Assembly: GCA_903870165.1 (NCBI GenBank)
Contig: CAIQBW010000018.1
Span: 1 to 48,294, forward strand
Direction: 5' to 3'
Length of the DNA: 48,294 bases
Source: an uncultured Methylophilaceae bacterium
GTDB lineage: Bacteria; Pseudomonadota; Gammaproteobacteria; Burkholderiales; Methylophilaceae
This document shows positions 14,748 through 24,202 of the stretch, one piece after another. The position numbers and the translations under genes are program-made. Position 1 is the first letter of the stretch; every line of letters begins with the position of its first letter. Under the pieces are notes generated by a model. The model searched no databases. It was given only the letters and a program-made list of their open reading frames with translations, and was not told where the DNA came from.

Positions 14748-15005
14748 ATGCCTATTTATGATTACCAATGTACAAGTTGCGGCTTTAAAAAAGAAGTGAT
14801 GCGTAAGGTCAGTGAACCTAGCATCACAGTTTGCCCTGAATGCAGTAAAGAAACCTTTGCGAAACAAGTTTCTGCCCCTGCTTTTCAATTAAATGGCACC
14901 GGTTGGTATGCGACAGACTTTAAGGGTGGTTCAGCTAAGCCTCAAGCTGAAACGAAAACTGAAGCGGCGCCAGCTGCTTGTGGGACTGGATGTGCTTGTC
15001 ACTAA
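14748..15005 (+). CDS. FmdB-family zinc-ribbon protein
   Basis: This 85-residue protein begins MPIYDYQC and has a CxxC...CxxC zinc ribbon (Cys8, 11, 29, 32), the FmdB regulatory-protein domain. A low-complexity linker leads to a Cys-rich tail (CGTGCACH). The family was named after a regulator of amide metabolism in Methylophilus, but most members have no proven role. A TATAAT lies at 14717-14722. It is probably the first gene of a run with the DUF502 gene and aspS, a common order in betaproteobacteria. Confidence 0.88.
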   Translation: MPIYDYQCTSCGFKKEVMRKVSEPSITVCPECSKETFAKQVSAPAFQLNGTGWYATDFKGGSAKPQAETKTEAAPAACGTGCACH

Positions 15006-15015
15006 TTAAGAAGAT

Positions 15016-15654
15016 ATGAAAAAAAACTTTATTACAGGTTTGTTAGTTTTAGTCCCGCTGTTTATCACTGTGTGGGTGCTAAGCACGCTGATTAGCGTGA
15101 TGGATCAAAGCTTATTGCTATTGCCTGTTGAATGGCGTCCTGAAGCACAGTTTGGCCGTGCTATACCTGGCATTGGTGCAGTGTTAACCTTGCTGATTAT
15201 TTTATTCACGGGCGTCATTGCTACCAACTTTTTTGGCAAACGTTTGCTCTCTCTATGGGAAGCAATGCTGGCTAGGGTGCCTGTAGTGAAGTCTATTTAC
15301 TCTAGTGTAAAGCAAGTCTCTGATACATTGTTTTCAGATTCAGGTAACGCTTTCCGCAAGGCATTATTAGTCCAATACCCTCGTCAAGGCTCTTGGACGA
15401 TTGCATTTATGACTGGCCATCCCGGTGGTGATGTAGCGAACCATCTTAAAGGTGATTATGTCAGTGTGTATGTACCAACTACGCCTAATCCAACATCAGG
15501 TTTCTTTTTGATGATGCATCAAAGCGATGTAATCGAACTGCACATGAGCGTTGATGAAGCCTTGAAATATATTATTTCGATGGGTGTGGTCGCGCCAGTT
15601 GTGCCACATGTGGTCGAACATGATCCTGGCGTTGATGAAACATCAGATGCTTAA
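15016..15654 (+). CDS. DUF502 membrane protein
   Basis: This 212-residue protein has two N-terminal membrane helices (about 4-24 and 52-74), then FGKRLLSLWEAMLARVPVVKSIY, the DUF502 signature, and a soluble domain with TGHPGGDV and VYVPTTPNPTSGFF. The function of the family is not known. It lies 10 bases after fmdB and 48 before aspS, a conserved neighbourhood. Confidence 0.88.
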   Translation: MKKNFITGLLVLVPLFITVWVLSTLISVMDQSLLLLPVEWRPEAQFGRAIPGIGAVLTLLIILFTGVIATNFFGKRLLSLWEAMLARVPVVKSIYSSVKQVSDTLFSDSGNAFRKALLVQYPRQGSWTIAFMTGHPGGDVANHLKGDYVSVYVPTTPNPTSGFFLMMHQSDVIELHMSVDEALKYIISMGVVAPVVPHVVEHDPGVDETSDA

Positions 15655-15702
15655 ACTTTGAATTCTTAACTTTTAACCTTCATTTCTAAAGAACTTTTTA
15701 AT

Positions 15703-17490
15703 ATGCGTACTCATTACTGCGGACATGTAAACCGCGATCTAATTGGCCAAACAGTAACTTTATGTGGTTGGGCGCATCGTCGTCGTGACCACGGTGGCGT
15801 GATTTTCATTGACTTGCGTGATCGTGAAGGCATGGCGCAAATCGTGATTGATCCAGACACCCCAGAAACATTCGCGATTGCTGAAACTGTGCGTAGTGAA
15901 TTTGTATTAAAAGTGACTTGTAAAGTACGTGCACGTCCTGAAGGCACTGTTAACCCAAACATGGCAACTGGCGAAGTGGAAATGTTGGCGACAGAGATTG
16001 AAGTACTCAATGCATCGCTCACACCGCCATTTATGTTGGATGATGAGAACTTGACTGAAACAGTGCGTCTTGAGCATCGCTATATCGACTTGCGTCGTCC
16101 TGCAATGCAAAAGAACATGATGTTGCGTTACCGAGTCGCGAAGACTTTGCGTGACCATTTGGATAGCAACGGTTTTATTGAAGTTGAAACGCCAATGTTG
16201 ACGCGCAGCACGCCAGAGGGCGCACGTGATTACTTGGTGCCAAGCCGTGTGCATCATGGCATGTTCTTCGCTTTGCCACAGTCACCACAGTTGTTCAAAC
16301 AATTATTGATGGTGTCAGGCTTTGACCGTTACTTCCAAATCACTAAATGTTTCCGTGATGAAGATTTACGTGCTGACCGTCAGCCAGAATTTACCCAAGT
16401 GGATATCGAGACTTCATTCTTGGGTGAAGAAGAAATCATGAACATCGTCGAAGACATGATTCGTAAGATGTTTAAAGACGTACAAGATATCGACTTGCCA
16501 GCAAAATTCCCACGGATGCCATTCTCCGAAGCCATGACACGATATGGTTCAGACAAGCCAGATATGCGTGTAACGCTTGAAATCACTGAGCTTTCAGATG
16601 TGATGAAAGATGTGGATTTCAAAGTGTTTGCAGGCGCAGCCAATATGGACAATGGTCGTGTGGCTGCTTTGCGCGTGCCTAATGGCGCGGCGATCAGCCG
16701 GTCTGAAATCGACGCTTACACTGAGTTCGTGAAGATTTATGGTGCTAAAGGTTTGGCCTATATCAAGATCAACGACATCACACAGTTAAACGAAGAAGGC
16801 TTGCAAAGCCCTATCGTGAAGAACATTCACCAAACGGCTTTGAAAGCAATTATTGAGCGCACAGGCGCACAAAACGGAGATATCGTATTCTTTGGGGCAG
16901 ACAAAACTAAAGTCGTGAACGAAGCTTTGGGCGCTTTGCGCCTTAAAGTGGGGCACGATAAAGGCCATGTGGATGGCCGTGCTTGGGCGCCTTTATGGGT
17001 GGTGGATTTCCCAATGTTTGAACATGATGAAGAAGCAGATCGATGGGTTGCGCTACACCATCCATTTACCTCTCCAAAAGATGGTCATGAGGATTTACTC
17101 GCGACTAATCCTGGCGCCTGTTTATCTAAAGCTTATGACATGGTGCTTAATGGCTGGGAAGTAGGCGGTGGTTCGGTACGTATCCACAAACAAGAAGTGC
17201 AATCAAAAGTATTTGATGCATTGAAGATTAGTAAAGAAGAAGCCCAGGAAAAATTCGGTTTCTTGCTAGACGCGCTTCAATACGGCGCGCCGCCTCATGG
17301 CGGCTTGGCTTTTGGTCTAGATCGTTTAGTGACTTTGATGGCAGGTGCGGAATCTATTCGTGACGTGATTGCGTTCCCGAAAACACAACGTGCTCAATGC
17401 TTGATGACGAATGCACCAAATGAGGTAGATGAAAAACAACTACGTGAATTACATATTCGAGTGCGTACGCCAAATGTGGCAGGCGCTTAA
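15703..17490 (+). CDS. aspS: Aspartyl-tRNA synthetase
   Basis: AspRS charges tRNA-Asp. The 595-residue bacterial-type class II enzyme has an N-terminal OB-fold ([20 protein letters not shown]), motif 2 ([18 protein letters not shown]), the GAD insertion domain (about 280-420) and motif 3 ([15 protein letters not shown]) near 540. Length is normal. Many betaproteobacteria use a non-discriminating AspRS that also makes Asp-tRNA-Asn for GatCAB; the sequence alone does not settle which type this is. A strong terminator follows. Confidence 0.97.
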   Translation: MRTHYCGHVNRDLIGQTVTLCGWAHRRRDHGGVIFIDLRDREGMAQIVIDPDTPETFAIAETVRSEFVLKVTCKVRARPEGTVNPNMATGEVEMLATEIEVLNASLTPPFMLDDENLTETVRLEHRYIDLRRPAMQKNMMLRYRVAKTLRDHLDSNGFIEVETPMLTRSTPEGARDYLVPSRVHHGMFFALPQSPQLFKQLLMVSGFDRYFQITKCFRDEDLRADRQPEFTQVDIETSFLGEEEIMNIVEDMIRKMFKDVQDIDLPAKFPRMPFSEAMTRYGSDKPDMRVTLEITELSDVMKDVDFKVFAGAANMDNGRVAALRVPNGAAISRSEIDAYTEFVKIYGAKGLAYIKINDITQLNEEGLQSPIVKNIHQTALKAIIERTGAQNGDIVFFGADKTKVVNEALGALRLKVGHDKGHVDGRAWAPLWVVDFPMFEHDEEADRWVALHHPFTSPKDGHEDLLATNPGACLSKAYDMVLNGWEVGGGSVRIHKQEVQSKVFDALKISKEEAQEKFGFLLDALQYGAPPHGGLAFGLDRLVTLMAGAESIRDVIAFPKTQRAQCLMTNAPNEVDEKQLRELHIRVRTPNVAGA

Positions 17491-17492
17491 GT

Positions 17493-17531
17493 AAAATTAG
17501 AAAGGCGCTTTTAAAGCGCCTTTCTAATTTT
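17493..17531. terminator. Terminator between aspS and nudB
   Basis: AAAATTAGAAAGGCGC pairs perfectly with GCGCCTTTCTAATTTT around a 7-base loop. The stem is A- and T-flanked on both sides, so it could work in either direction. It ends 6 bases before the nudB ATG, so nudB must be read through or have a promoter inside this region. Confidence 0.85.
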
Positions 17532-17537
17532 CAGTGG

Positions 17538-17999
17538 ATGACATCGGTGGACTTCAAAACCCCAATTTCTGTTTTAGTGTTGATTCACACTTCTGACTTA
17601 CAAGTGTTGTTAATTGAGCGTGCGGATAAGGCAGGATTTTGGCAATCAGTCACAGGAAGTATTGAGACTGAAGATGCCGATTTGAGATCAACGGCAATCC
17701 GTGAAGTGATGGAAGAAACTGGTTTGGATGCTAAGCAGTACAAGCTTGAAGATTGGCAATTCGCCCAAACATACGAAATATATGAACACTGGCGCTACCG
17801 TTATGCGCCAGGTGTCACACAAAATGTGGAGCATGTGTTTGGCTTAGAGTTGCCAAACATCGTAGATATAAAATTAGCGCCCAATGAGCATGTGGCTTAT
17901 GAATGGGTGGATTGGCGCGAAGCGGCCAAGCGTGTATTTTCTTGGACAAATGTGGAGGCGCTAAGATTGCTTGGTGAGCGCCACCAATTAACACTTTAA
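17538..17999 (+). CDS. nudB: Dihydroneopterin triphosphate diphosphatase NudB
   Basis: NudB removes pyrophosphate from dihydroneopterin triphosphate, the second step of folate synthesis. The 153-residue Nudix protein has the box G-SIETE-...-REVMEETGL (about 34-57) with the catalytic Glu residues. The VEHVFGLELP and EHVAYEWVDWREA segments also fit NudB. folB, two steps later in the same pathway, is at 41333-41692. Its position after aspS is common in proteobacteria. Confidence 0.9.
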   Translation: MTSVDFKTPISVLVLIHTSDLQVLLIERADKAGFWQSVTGSIETEDADLRSTAIREVMEETGLDAKQYKLEDWQFAQTYEIYEHWRYRYAPGVTQNVEHVFGLELPNIVDIKLAPNEHVAYEWVDWREAAKRVFSWTNVEALRLLGERHQLTL

Positions 18000-18003
18000 C
18001 GGA

Positions 18004-19107
18004 ATGGCTATGCAAATTTCTCAGATTAAATTTGAACCCTATCAAGCCCGCAATGAGGAAGACTTGCAGGCGCGCATTGTGGCGGCGAAGCAAAAGCTCG
18101 GTAAAAAATTAGTCATTCTTGGCCACCATTATCAGCAAGAGGGCGTTTATCGGCATGCGGATTACACCGGTGATTCTCTGAAGCTTTCTCGTTTTGCGGC
18201 TGAAACGGACGCTGAATATATCGTGTTTTTGGGTGTGCATTTTATGGCAGAAGTGGCTGATATTTTGTCGCGCCCTGAGCAAATTTCTATCTTGCCAGAC
18301 CTCTCAGCGGGTTGTTCAATGGCTGATATGGCGAATCTCGCTAAAGTCGAGCGCTCTCGCCGTGAGTTATCTAAAGTGCTGGATTTTGATGAAAAAATTA
18401 CGCCTGTTACTTACATTAATTCAGCAGCTGATTTAAAAGCCTTCTGTGGTGAGCATGGCGGTATTGTCTGTACCTCTACCAATGCGCCAAAGATTTTAGA
18501 ATGGGCGTTTGAGCAAAAAGAAAAAGTCTTATTCTTTCCTGACCAAAACTTAGGTCGTTGGAGTGGTTACAAAATGGGTATCCCACTCGAACAAATGCCG
18601 ATTTGGGACCCAGACCAACCGATGGGCGGTCTAACGGAAGATCAAATCAAAGATGCTAAGATTTTGCTGTGGAAAGGGCACTGCGCAGTACATCAAATGT
18701 TTCGTGAGCAAAACATCACCAAATTCCGTGCCGAGCATCCTGAAGGCTTGGTGATTTCGCACCCCGAATCTCCTTTTGAAGTGTGTTTGAACTCTGACTA
18801 CGTGGGCTCAACGGAATATATCTTAAAGACCGTTTCTGATGCTCCTGCAGGCACGCATTGGCTAGTGGGTACCGAACTTAACTTGGTGAATCGTTTAGCT
18901 GAGCAAATGAAACCTAAGGGTAAACCCGTGCAGTTTATGTCGCATGTGGTATGTGAATGCTCAACCATGGCACGTATTGACCCGCAACATCTTGCTTGGA
19001 CGCTGGAAAACTTGGTTGAAGGTAATGTGGTTAATCAAATTAAAGTGCCAGCTAAAGAAGCCGCGCTTGCTAAACTCACCTTGGACCGCATGTTAGCGGT
19101 GTCCTAA
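18004..19107 (+). CDS. nadA: Quinolinate synthase NadA
   Basis: NadA condenses iminoaspartate with dihydroxyacetone phosphate to quinolinate in NAD synthesis, using a 4Fe-4S cluster. The 367-residue protein has the cluster cysteines Cys104 (SAGCSMAD), Cys227 (KGHCAVHQ) and Cys317/319 (VCECSTMAR), and GHHYQQEGVYRHADYTGDS in the active site. The start could be the ATG at 18004 or that at 18010. It follows nudB by 4 bases. nadB and nadC are not in the window. Confidence 0.96.
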   Translation: MAMQISQIKFEPYQARNEEDLQARIVAAKQKLGKKLVILGHHYQQEGVYRHADYTGDSLKLSRFAAETDAEYIVFLGVHFMAEVADILSRPEQISILPDLSAGCSMADMANLAKVERSRRELSKVLDFDEKITPVTYINSAADLKAFCGEHGGIVCTSTNAPKILEWAFEQKEKVLFFPDQNLGRWSGYKMGIPLEQMPIWDPDQPMGGLTEDQIKDAKILLWKGHCAVHQMFREQNITKFRAEHPEGLVISHPESPFEVCLNSDYVGSTEYILKTVSDAPAGTHWLVGTELNLVNRLAEQMKPKGKPVQFMSHVVCECSTMARIDPQHLAWTLENLVEGNVVNQIKVPAKEAALAKLTLDRMLAVS

Positions 19108-19125
19108 ACTCTTCAAGGCGAATGA

Positions 19126-19887
19126 ATGCATAACACGCTAAACATCGCCACTTTTAATATTCACAAGGGCTTAACGCACTTTAACGCTCGCTTCGCACTT
19201 CATGAGCAGCGTGAGCTATTGCGAACATTGCAGCCCGATATCGTTTTTCTGCAAGAAGTGCGTGATGAGCATGCCCCGCACAGCAAGCGTTTTATCAATT
19301 GGCCACAAACAGGGCAAGCTTGTTTTTTAGCGGATGCAATTTGGCCACACTTTTCTTACGGTAAAAATTCAGTCTATCCAGCTGGCCATCACGGTAACGC
19401 GATTCTTTCAAAGTTTCCTATTGTCGCTGAAAAGAATGCGAACATTTCAGTGCACCGCACCGAAGAGCGCGGTATGTTGCACTGCATCATTCAAATCCCT
19501 AAGTGGGATAAACCTTTGCATGCCATTTGTGTGCATCTGGGCTTATTTGCACGCTGGCGGCACGCTCAGTTACAAATGGTGGCTGATTATATCGATGCTC
19601 ATGTGCCTGCTGATGAAAGCCTAATGATTGCCGGCGATTTTAACGACTGGACAACGCGCGCGGGCGAAAAATTTGCCAGTCGTTTGAATTTACATGAGGT
19701 GTTTGAGCAACACAGGGGAAGCCATGCGAGAAGCTTCCCCTCGATTTTGCCGATATTGAGCCTAGATCGCGTTTATGTGCGTGGCTTTCATATACAACAT
19801 ACTGAAGTCCATTCTGGTGCACGCTTTATCAAAATGTCTGACCATGCCATGTTAAGCGCTCGCTTAAATAGATACCCTGCAGATTAA
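19126..19887 (+). CDS. Endonuclease/exonuclease/phosphatase-family protein (YbhP-like)
   Basis: This 253-residue protein carries the EEP motifs: FNIHKG near the N-terminus, LQEVRDEH, AGDFNDW and the terminal SDHAML. These metal-dependent enzymes cut phosphodiesters or phosphomonoesters. It ends 2 bases before a ClsB-type cardiolipin synthase, the same pairing as ybhP-clsB in E. coli, which points to membrane lipid metabolism and not DNA repair. The substrate is not known. Confidence 0.88.
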   Translation: MHNTLNIATFNIHKGLTHFNARFALHEQRELLRTLQPDIVFLQEVRDEHAPHSKRFINWPQTGQACFLADAIWPHFSYGKNSVYPAGHHGNAILSKFPIVAEKNANISVHRTEERGMLHCIIQIPKWDKPLHAICVHLGLFARWRHAQLQMVADYIDAHVPADESLMIAGDFNDWTTRAGEKFASRLNLHEVFEQHRGSHARSFPSILPILSLDRVYVRGFHIQHTEVHSGARFIKMSDHAMLSARLNRYPAD

Positions 19888-19889
19888 AT

Positions 19890-21047
19890 ATGACTAACTT
19901 TATCGATGGCAATCAAATCAAATTGTTGCGAAATGGCGCAGAATATTTCCCGGCGCTACTAGCGGCAATTGATGCGGCTAAACATGAAATTTATCTAGAA
20001 ACCTATATCTACCAAGCGGATAAAACTGGTATTAAAATTGGCCAAGCCCTGATGAGTGCTGCACAACGCGGGGTATCCGTTTGTTTGCTGTTAGATGGTT
20101 TTGGCAGTAAAGATTTGCCTCTCAGCTATATTCAAGGCTTAGGTTTAGGTGGTGTTCAGGTGATGTTCTACCGCACCAAAATTTCTCCTTGGTCGCTTAA
20201 GCGCAATCGATTGCGCCGATTGCATCGCAAGCTAGTGGTGATAGATCAAAAAGTCGGTTTTGTTGGCGGGATTAATATTATCGACGATGATGATGTACCA
20301 ATGGATGCAACGCCTAGGGTGGACTACGCTGTGAAAATCGAGGGAGCTTTATTACAAGCCCTCCACGCGAGTGTTCATAAGCTTTGGCGGCGCATCGCTT
20401 GGTCTCAATTGCGTCCAATTGCTAAACTACGGACATCACTTAACAATCCTAAGGACTTGAAACGTGATGGAATCAAAGCAGCCTTGGTTTTTCGCGACAA
20501 TATCATGCACCGTCGTGATATTGAAGATGCTTATCTCGCTGCGATTCAAAACGCAAAAAGTGAAATTATTATTGCCAATGCCTACTTTGTCCCTGGTTGG
20601 CGCTTTCGGAGAGCTTTGCTCGAAGTTGTCAGTAGAGGGGTGAGCGTTAAACTCTTATTACAAGGACGAGTGGAGTATTTTGCTATGTTTGCCACGCATG
20701 CTTTTTACAGTGTGTTTTTGCAAAATGGCATCGAGATATACGAATATCGTAAAAGTTTTATGCACAGCAAAGTTGCGGTCATCGATGGTGAATGGGCTAC
20801 GGTAGGCTCTTCAAATATTGATCCATTTAGTCTGTTGTTGGCACGTGAAGCGAATGTGCTTGTATCAGATAAAGCATTTGCAAGTGAGCTTCGTCTAGAC
20901 ATTCTTACAGCCATCCAAGATGGCGCGACTAAAATCACGCATGAAGACTGGCGCCATCGCCATTTCGCAGGGCGTTTTGCCTCATGGTTGGCCTATGGGT
21001 TTTTGCGCCTATTTTTAGGATTAATCGGCTATCCTAACGAGCATTAA
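19890..21047 (+). CDS. clsB: Cardiolipin synthase ClsB
   Basis: ClsB is a phospholipase D-family enzyme that makes cardiolipin. The 385-residue protein has two HKD motifs: His112-Lys114-Asp119 (HRKLVVIDQ) and the second HSKVAVIDG in the C-terminal half, each followed by G[GS].N[I].D-type residues. It lacks the N-terminal membrane segments of ClsA, as ClsB does. It is likely cotranscribed with the EEP gene upstream. A hydrophobic C-terminus (FASWLAYGFLRLFLGLIGY) may hold it to the membrane. Confidence 0.92.
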   Translation: MTNFIDGNQIKLLRNGAEYFPALLAAIDAAKHEIYLETYIYQADKTGIKIGQALMSAAQRGVSVCLLLDGFGSKDLPLSYIQGLGLGGVQVMFYRTKISPWSLKRNRLRRLHRKLVVIDQKVGFVGGINIIDDDDVPMDATPRVDYAVKIEGALLQALHASVHKLWRRIAWSQLRPIAKLRTSLNNPKDLKRDGIKAALVFRDNIMHRRDIEDAYLAAIQNAKSEIIIANAYFVPGWRFRRALLEVVSRGVSVKLLLQGRVEYFAMFATHAFYSVFLQNGIEIYEYRKSFMHSKVAVIDGEWATVGSSNIDPFSLLLAREANVLVSDKAFASELRLDILTAIQDGATKITHEDWRHRHFAGRFASWLAYGFLRLFLGLIGYPNEH

Positions 21048-21097
21048 AAAAATAGTTTTTAATCCATAACAGTTGCTGGTTCATTAATAATATATAT

Positions 21098-21355
21098 TTA
21101 TTTATTTTTACATTGAAAAGTTAGCTCGCGCTTGCCACCCTGGGCATTTTCTTTTTGATCTAAGATTTCATAGCCTTTTGAACATGTGCCTTTCGCCTTA
21201 TTAAAGCAGCTTGCCCAATCCTCTACTGCTCCACTGCAAGTTGTATACATAATCTTATTCTTTGCATCTTTAAAAATCACAGGCTGAATTTGCCCATGTT
21301 GTAGTTGAGCACAGCCAATAAATGTTAAGGCAATTAAGCCAATTAATTTTTTCAT
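21098..21355 (-). CDS. Small Cys-rich lipoprotein, unknown function
   Basis: This 85-residue paralogue of the 5309-5569 product has a lipoprotein signal (MKKLIGLIALTFIGC, Cys15) and cysteines at 40, 50, 58 and 82. The motifs CSGAVEDW and GGKRELTFQC are shared. The spacing of the last four cysteines is identical in both, so they probably form two disulfides in the periplasm. It is intact and follows the inverted porin copy. I do not recognise the family. Confidence 0.75.
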   Translation of the reverse strand: MKKLIGLIALTFIGCAQLQHGQIQPVIFKDAKNKIMYTTCSGAVEDWASCFNKAKGTCSKGYEILDQKENAQGGKRELTFQCKNK

Positions 21356-21386
21356 GTATTTAATCTTTCATTATTTACAAATAGAA

Positions 21387-21406
21387 ACGGCACCCGAAGG
21401 TGCCGT
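21387..21406 (-). terminator. Hairpin after the inverted porin copy
   Basis: ACGGCACC/GGTGCCGT with a four-base loop, the same stem as the left porin terminator. On the reverse strand it is followed by TTCTATTTGT, a weak T-run. Confidence 0.75.
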
Positions 21407-21435
21407 CTAACTTAAATCTTACTAAGAATTAAATC

Positions 21436-22662
21436 CTAGAAGAATAAGATCGCGCCTAAAGAAACAGTTTTACCTTCAACTTGGCGATTGTTTGCAGCCA
21501 CATTTGAACTTGAAACTTCTGAAGTAGCATCTGAGTACTCAGCAACTAAGTTAACTGATTTAGTAAGAGGGTGGTAAACACCGACTGTCCACATTTCATC
21601 AGTTAAAGTGCCTGTTGAAAGCTCTGAAGCATTAGCACTGATAATTGATCTTCCCCAGCTCACACCCAATTTAGTACCTACACCAGGAACAGTGTATGTA
21701 CCTTGTACATAGCCGCCTGATGAATCACGTGAGTGACCAGTAAGGTCAAAACCACCATTTAGTTGAACAGTTTGACCGATACCAGAACCTTCGTAGTAGT
21801 AAGCTGTTAAACCAAAACCTGATGCATTTACGTTCGCACCAATATCAAATGACTCAGCACGATCGTTACGTGTAACACCTGAAACGCCTGTTGATAGTTT
21901 TGAAACTTTTTGAGTAATGCCAGAAGCCCAAACCTTACCTGTTACAGCATCAGCTGTGAATGAATAACTTGCTTTTCCTTCGAAAGCAGGCTCAGAACCA
22001 CCTTGGTTAGAGCTTGTAGCACTTGTTGAAGTGTTAACCGCAATAGCATCAAAAGGTTGTGTTACGCCAGCTGTGAATTGAAAGCCATTCCAATTAGGTG
22101 ATGAATATGCAATTTGTTCTTTCCAGTCAGCATACATGTAACCTGTACCAATACGACCTAGTGTTGTTGTGTTACCAGCTAATTTACCAGCACCAGAACC
22201 AACACCCAACAATGTCATATCGTTCAAGATAGCATCAGAAGCATAAATGCCTAAGTCTTTACCTAATTTTACAGAACCCCATGAAGCATCACCGATAGTC
22301 AAGAATGCTTGACGGTTTTCTTGTTGTGATGATTGATAACCAGCATATGTTGTAGAGCCACCTGGGTTCAACGAAATTGTAAATGCGATGTCTAAATCGT
22401 TTTGACGTGTTTTACCAGATACAGCTAAGTAGTTTGGTAATAGACCAGTTGTGATGTTTGAGTGTGAGCCAGAACCACCACCCATATATGCGCCACCGTA
22501 GCCAGGTGTCGTTGTAGCAGCACCTGATAGTTTTGTTGATGTGTAGAAAGCGTTAACAACACCACCGATGTCAACAGTCCAATCACCAGCTGGGATTGTG
22601 ATACCAGCGTTTGCTGTAGAAGCGAATGCCATAACAGCACCAGCAGCTGTAATAGAATTCTT
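21436..22662 (-). pseudogene. Outer-membrane porin lacking an in-frame start (inverted copy)
   Basis: The frame gives about 408 residues: the remains of a signal peptide (KNSITAAGAVMAFASTANA), the mature start GITIPAGDWTVDIGG, beta-barrel strands including YMYADWKEQIAYSSPNWNGFQ, and the C-terminal VSLGAILFF. No internal stop occurs. Upstream, the frame meets TAA without an in-frame ATG, GTG or TTG. An ATG at 22669-22667 is one base out of frame (ATG-T-GAT-AAG would need one base less to give M-D-K-N-S-I). The internal Met at 22632 would leave a signal too short to work. It may be a frameshifted gene, or a truncated cassette as in the left copy. Confidence 0.78.
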
Positions 22663-22731
22663 ATCACATTGATTTTTATATATTTATATAAATAAATGAT
22701 AGTAGTCTAGCTTCTATATTTATTTAAAAAA

Positions 22732-23943
22732 TCATTTTGATATTTCGAATAAATAATTGCTCCACCACTCCATCATTTCTATTCGTTCCTCTAAATACTC
22801 TGCTCGGTTATATGCCCTGCGCACTTGATTGCCATCAATGTGGGCTAATTGTCTTTCAATCACGTCCGCTCTGAACTCATGCTCGTTAAGGACGGTACTA
22901 GCGATTGCCCTAAACCCATGTGCCGTCATTTCATTTTTATAGCCCATCCAATAGAGCGCTTCTATGAGCGCATTATCCCGAATAGGCATGTTGGGATTGC
23001 CGTTGTGGAATAGGTATTCGTTACTTGGAAACTTTTCTTTGAGCTCTTTTAGTACCGACAGTGCTGTTTTTGAGAGCGGTACTGTATGCTCAACTCGCAT
23101 TTTCATTCGATCGGAAGGGACTTTCCAAAGATTGGTTTTGAAGTCGAATTCGCCCCATTTGGCATAAAGCAGTTCGCTTTTACGAACAAAGGTCATGGCA
23201 AGTAGTTTTAATGCTAAGCGAACATTTTCTTAATTTGGCTTGCTGTAATGCTCAATGTCTTGCATGAGCTTGGGGAGCTTTTCGATGGAAACAGCTTTTT
23301 GAGGCGTGACTTGGTGTGGTAACAACACAACAGAAAGTCCATCGGTCACATTGCGCTTACAAAAGCCGGATGCCATAGCAAAGCGCCATATTTGGCTACA
23401 ATCGTTTAGTACTCTTTTGGCTAAGTCAAACGCACCCCGCTCTTCAACTTTTCTAATAATCGCGAGCACTTCAGCGGTAGTAATTTTTTGGATGTTACGT
23501 TTGCCGATGGCCGGAATTACATTGTTTTTTAAGCGGCGCTCAACCTCTATCTTGTGACGAGGTGTCCAAAGAGGCCCTTTGCGCTTTAGCCATTCATCAA
23601 TAATGCGTTGAAATTGTAAGTGTTCAGTGAGGTTAGGCGGCTTATCTAAAGTGACTATGAACTCATGGTCTTTTAGGTGGTATGGGTGTTGATATTTTTT
23701 AAGAATCAACATTTCGTAGAAGGTAATAGCCCGTTTGTAAGCTTCTCTTTTGTCTCGAGTTTTACAGCTGTGTCTGTATGTGGTGCCGTTATCGTAGTAG
23801 CTGGCTTGCCAATAGGGTGAGGCGTTGTTGAGATAGACCTTTAGTTTCGACGGATAATTGGGAACGGAAGACAGTGTTCCAGGTATGGCCGCAGTTTTAT
23901 GCCGCGAATCTTGAGTGACGATATCAATAAATTTATTCAACAT
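22732..23943 (-). pseudogene. Phage-type tyrosine integrase with an in-frame stop
   Basis: This paralogue of the 2801-3985 integrase reads through 403 codons in one frame except for a TAA at 23232-23230, after HYSKPN and before ENVRLALKLLAMTFVRKSEL. No bases are gained or lost there, so a single change of a sense codon (such as CAA, GAA or AAA) explains it. The catalytic residues lie downstream of the stop and are all present: Arg (TFVRKSEL), HGFRAIAS, QLAHID and RRAYNRAEY. The N-terminal piece alone (237 residues) lacks them, so the enzyme is dead unless the stop is read through. Its 3' end faces the inverted porin. Confidence 0.85.
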
Positions 23944-24202
23944 AAATTAATAATACACAAGAGTAATATTAGCTAACTATATTTTATATATCAAAATTAC
24001 AATAATTGTTATAGTCTAAAAACAACTCTTCTACTTTTATACTATTTAACAACTTGAATGATTTGATTTTTATTTTTATAAATCTGCATCTCCAACAGTG
24101 AATAACAGTAAAAAATGCATTTTTAAGTTTTCAGATGATTGCTCGCGTTTTGGCTATAATCTTACTTTGGCATTAAAACCTCTATAAATGATAAGGCTTG
24201 TT
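23944..24202. other. AT-rich intergenic region
   Basis: No gene is visible. The region is very AT-rich and separates the inverted integrase block from the next core gene. A TATAAT at 24155-24160 could be the -10 box for the lipoprotein gene downstream, though no good -35 is spaced before it. I looked for the missing porin start (promoter, ATG-AAA) as the other end of an element and did not find it. Confidence 0.5.

Larger units (their letters stand above)
21098..23943 (-). repeat. Right (inverted) copy of the integrase-porin-lipoprotein block
   Basis: On the reverse strand: an integrase (broken), a start-less porin, an ACGGCACC hairpin and a Cys-rich lipoprotein, the same four parts as 2801-5569. 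The spacing from integrase stop to the GIT codons of the porin is about 127 bases here and 109 in the left copy. Together the two blocks form a diverged inverted duplication with 15.5 kb, mostly core genes, between them. Confidence 0.75.

Noticed and set aside
21436-22632. Starting the inverted porin at the Met at 22632
   Set aside because: The signal would be only nine residues (MAFASTANA) without a basic start or hydrophobic core, and there is no ribosome binding site.
23230-23232. Programmed stop-codon readthrough in the integrase
   Set aside because: Nothing around the TAA (context, downstream structure) suggests recoding, and the intact paralogue has a sense codon in this region; a nonsense mutation is simpler.
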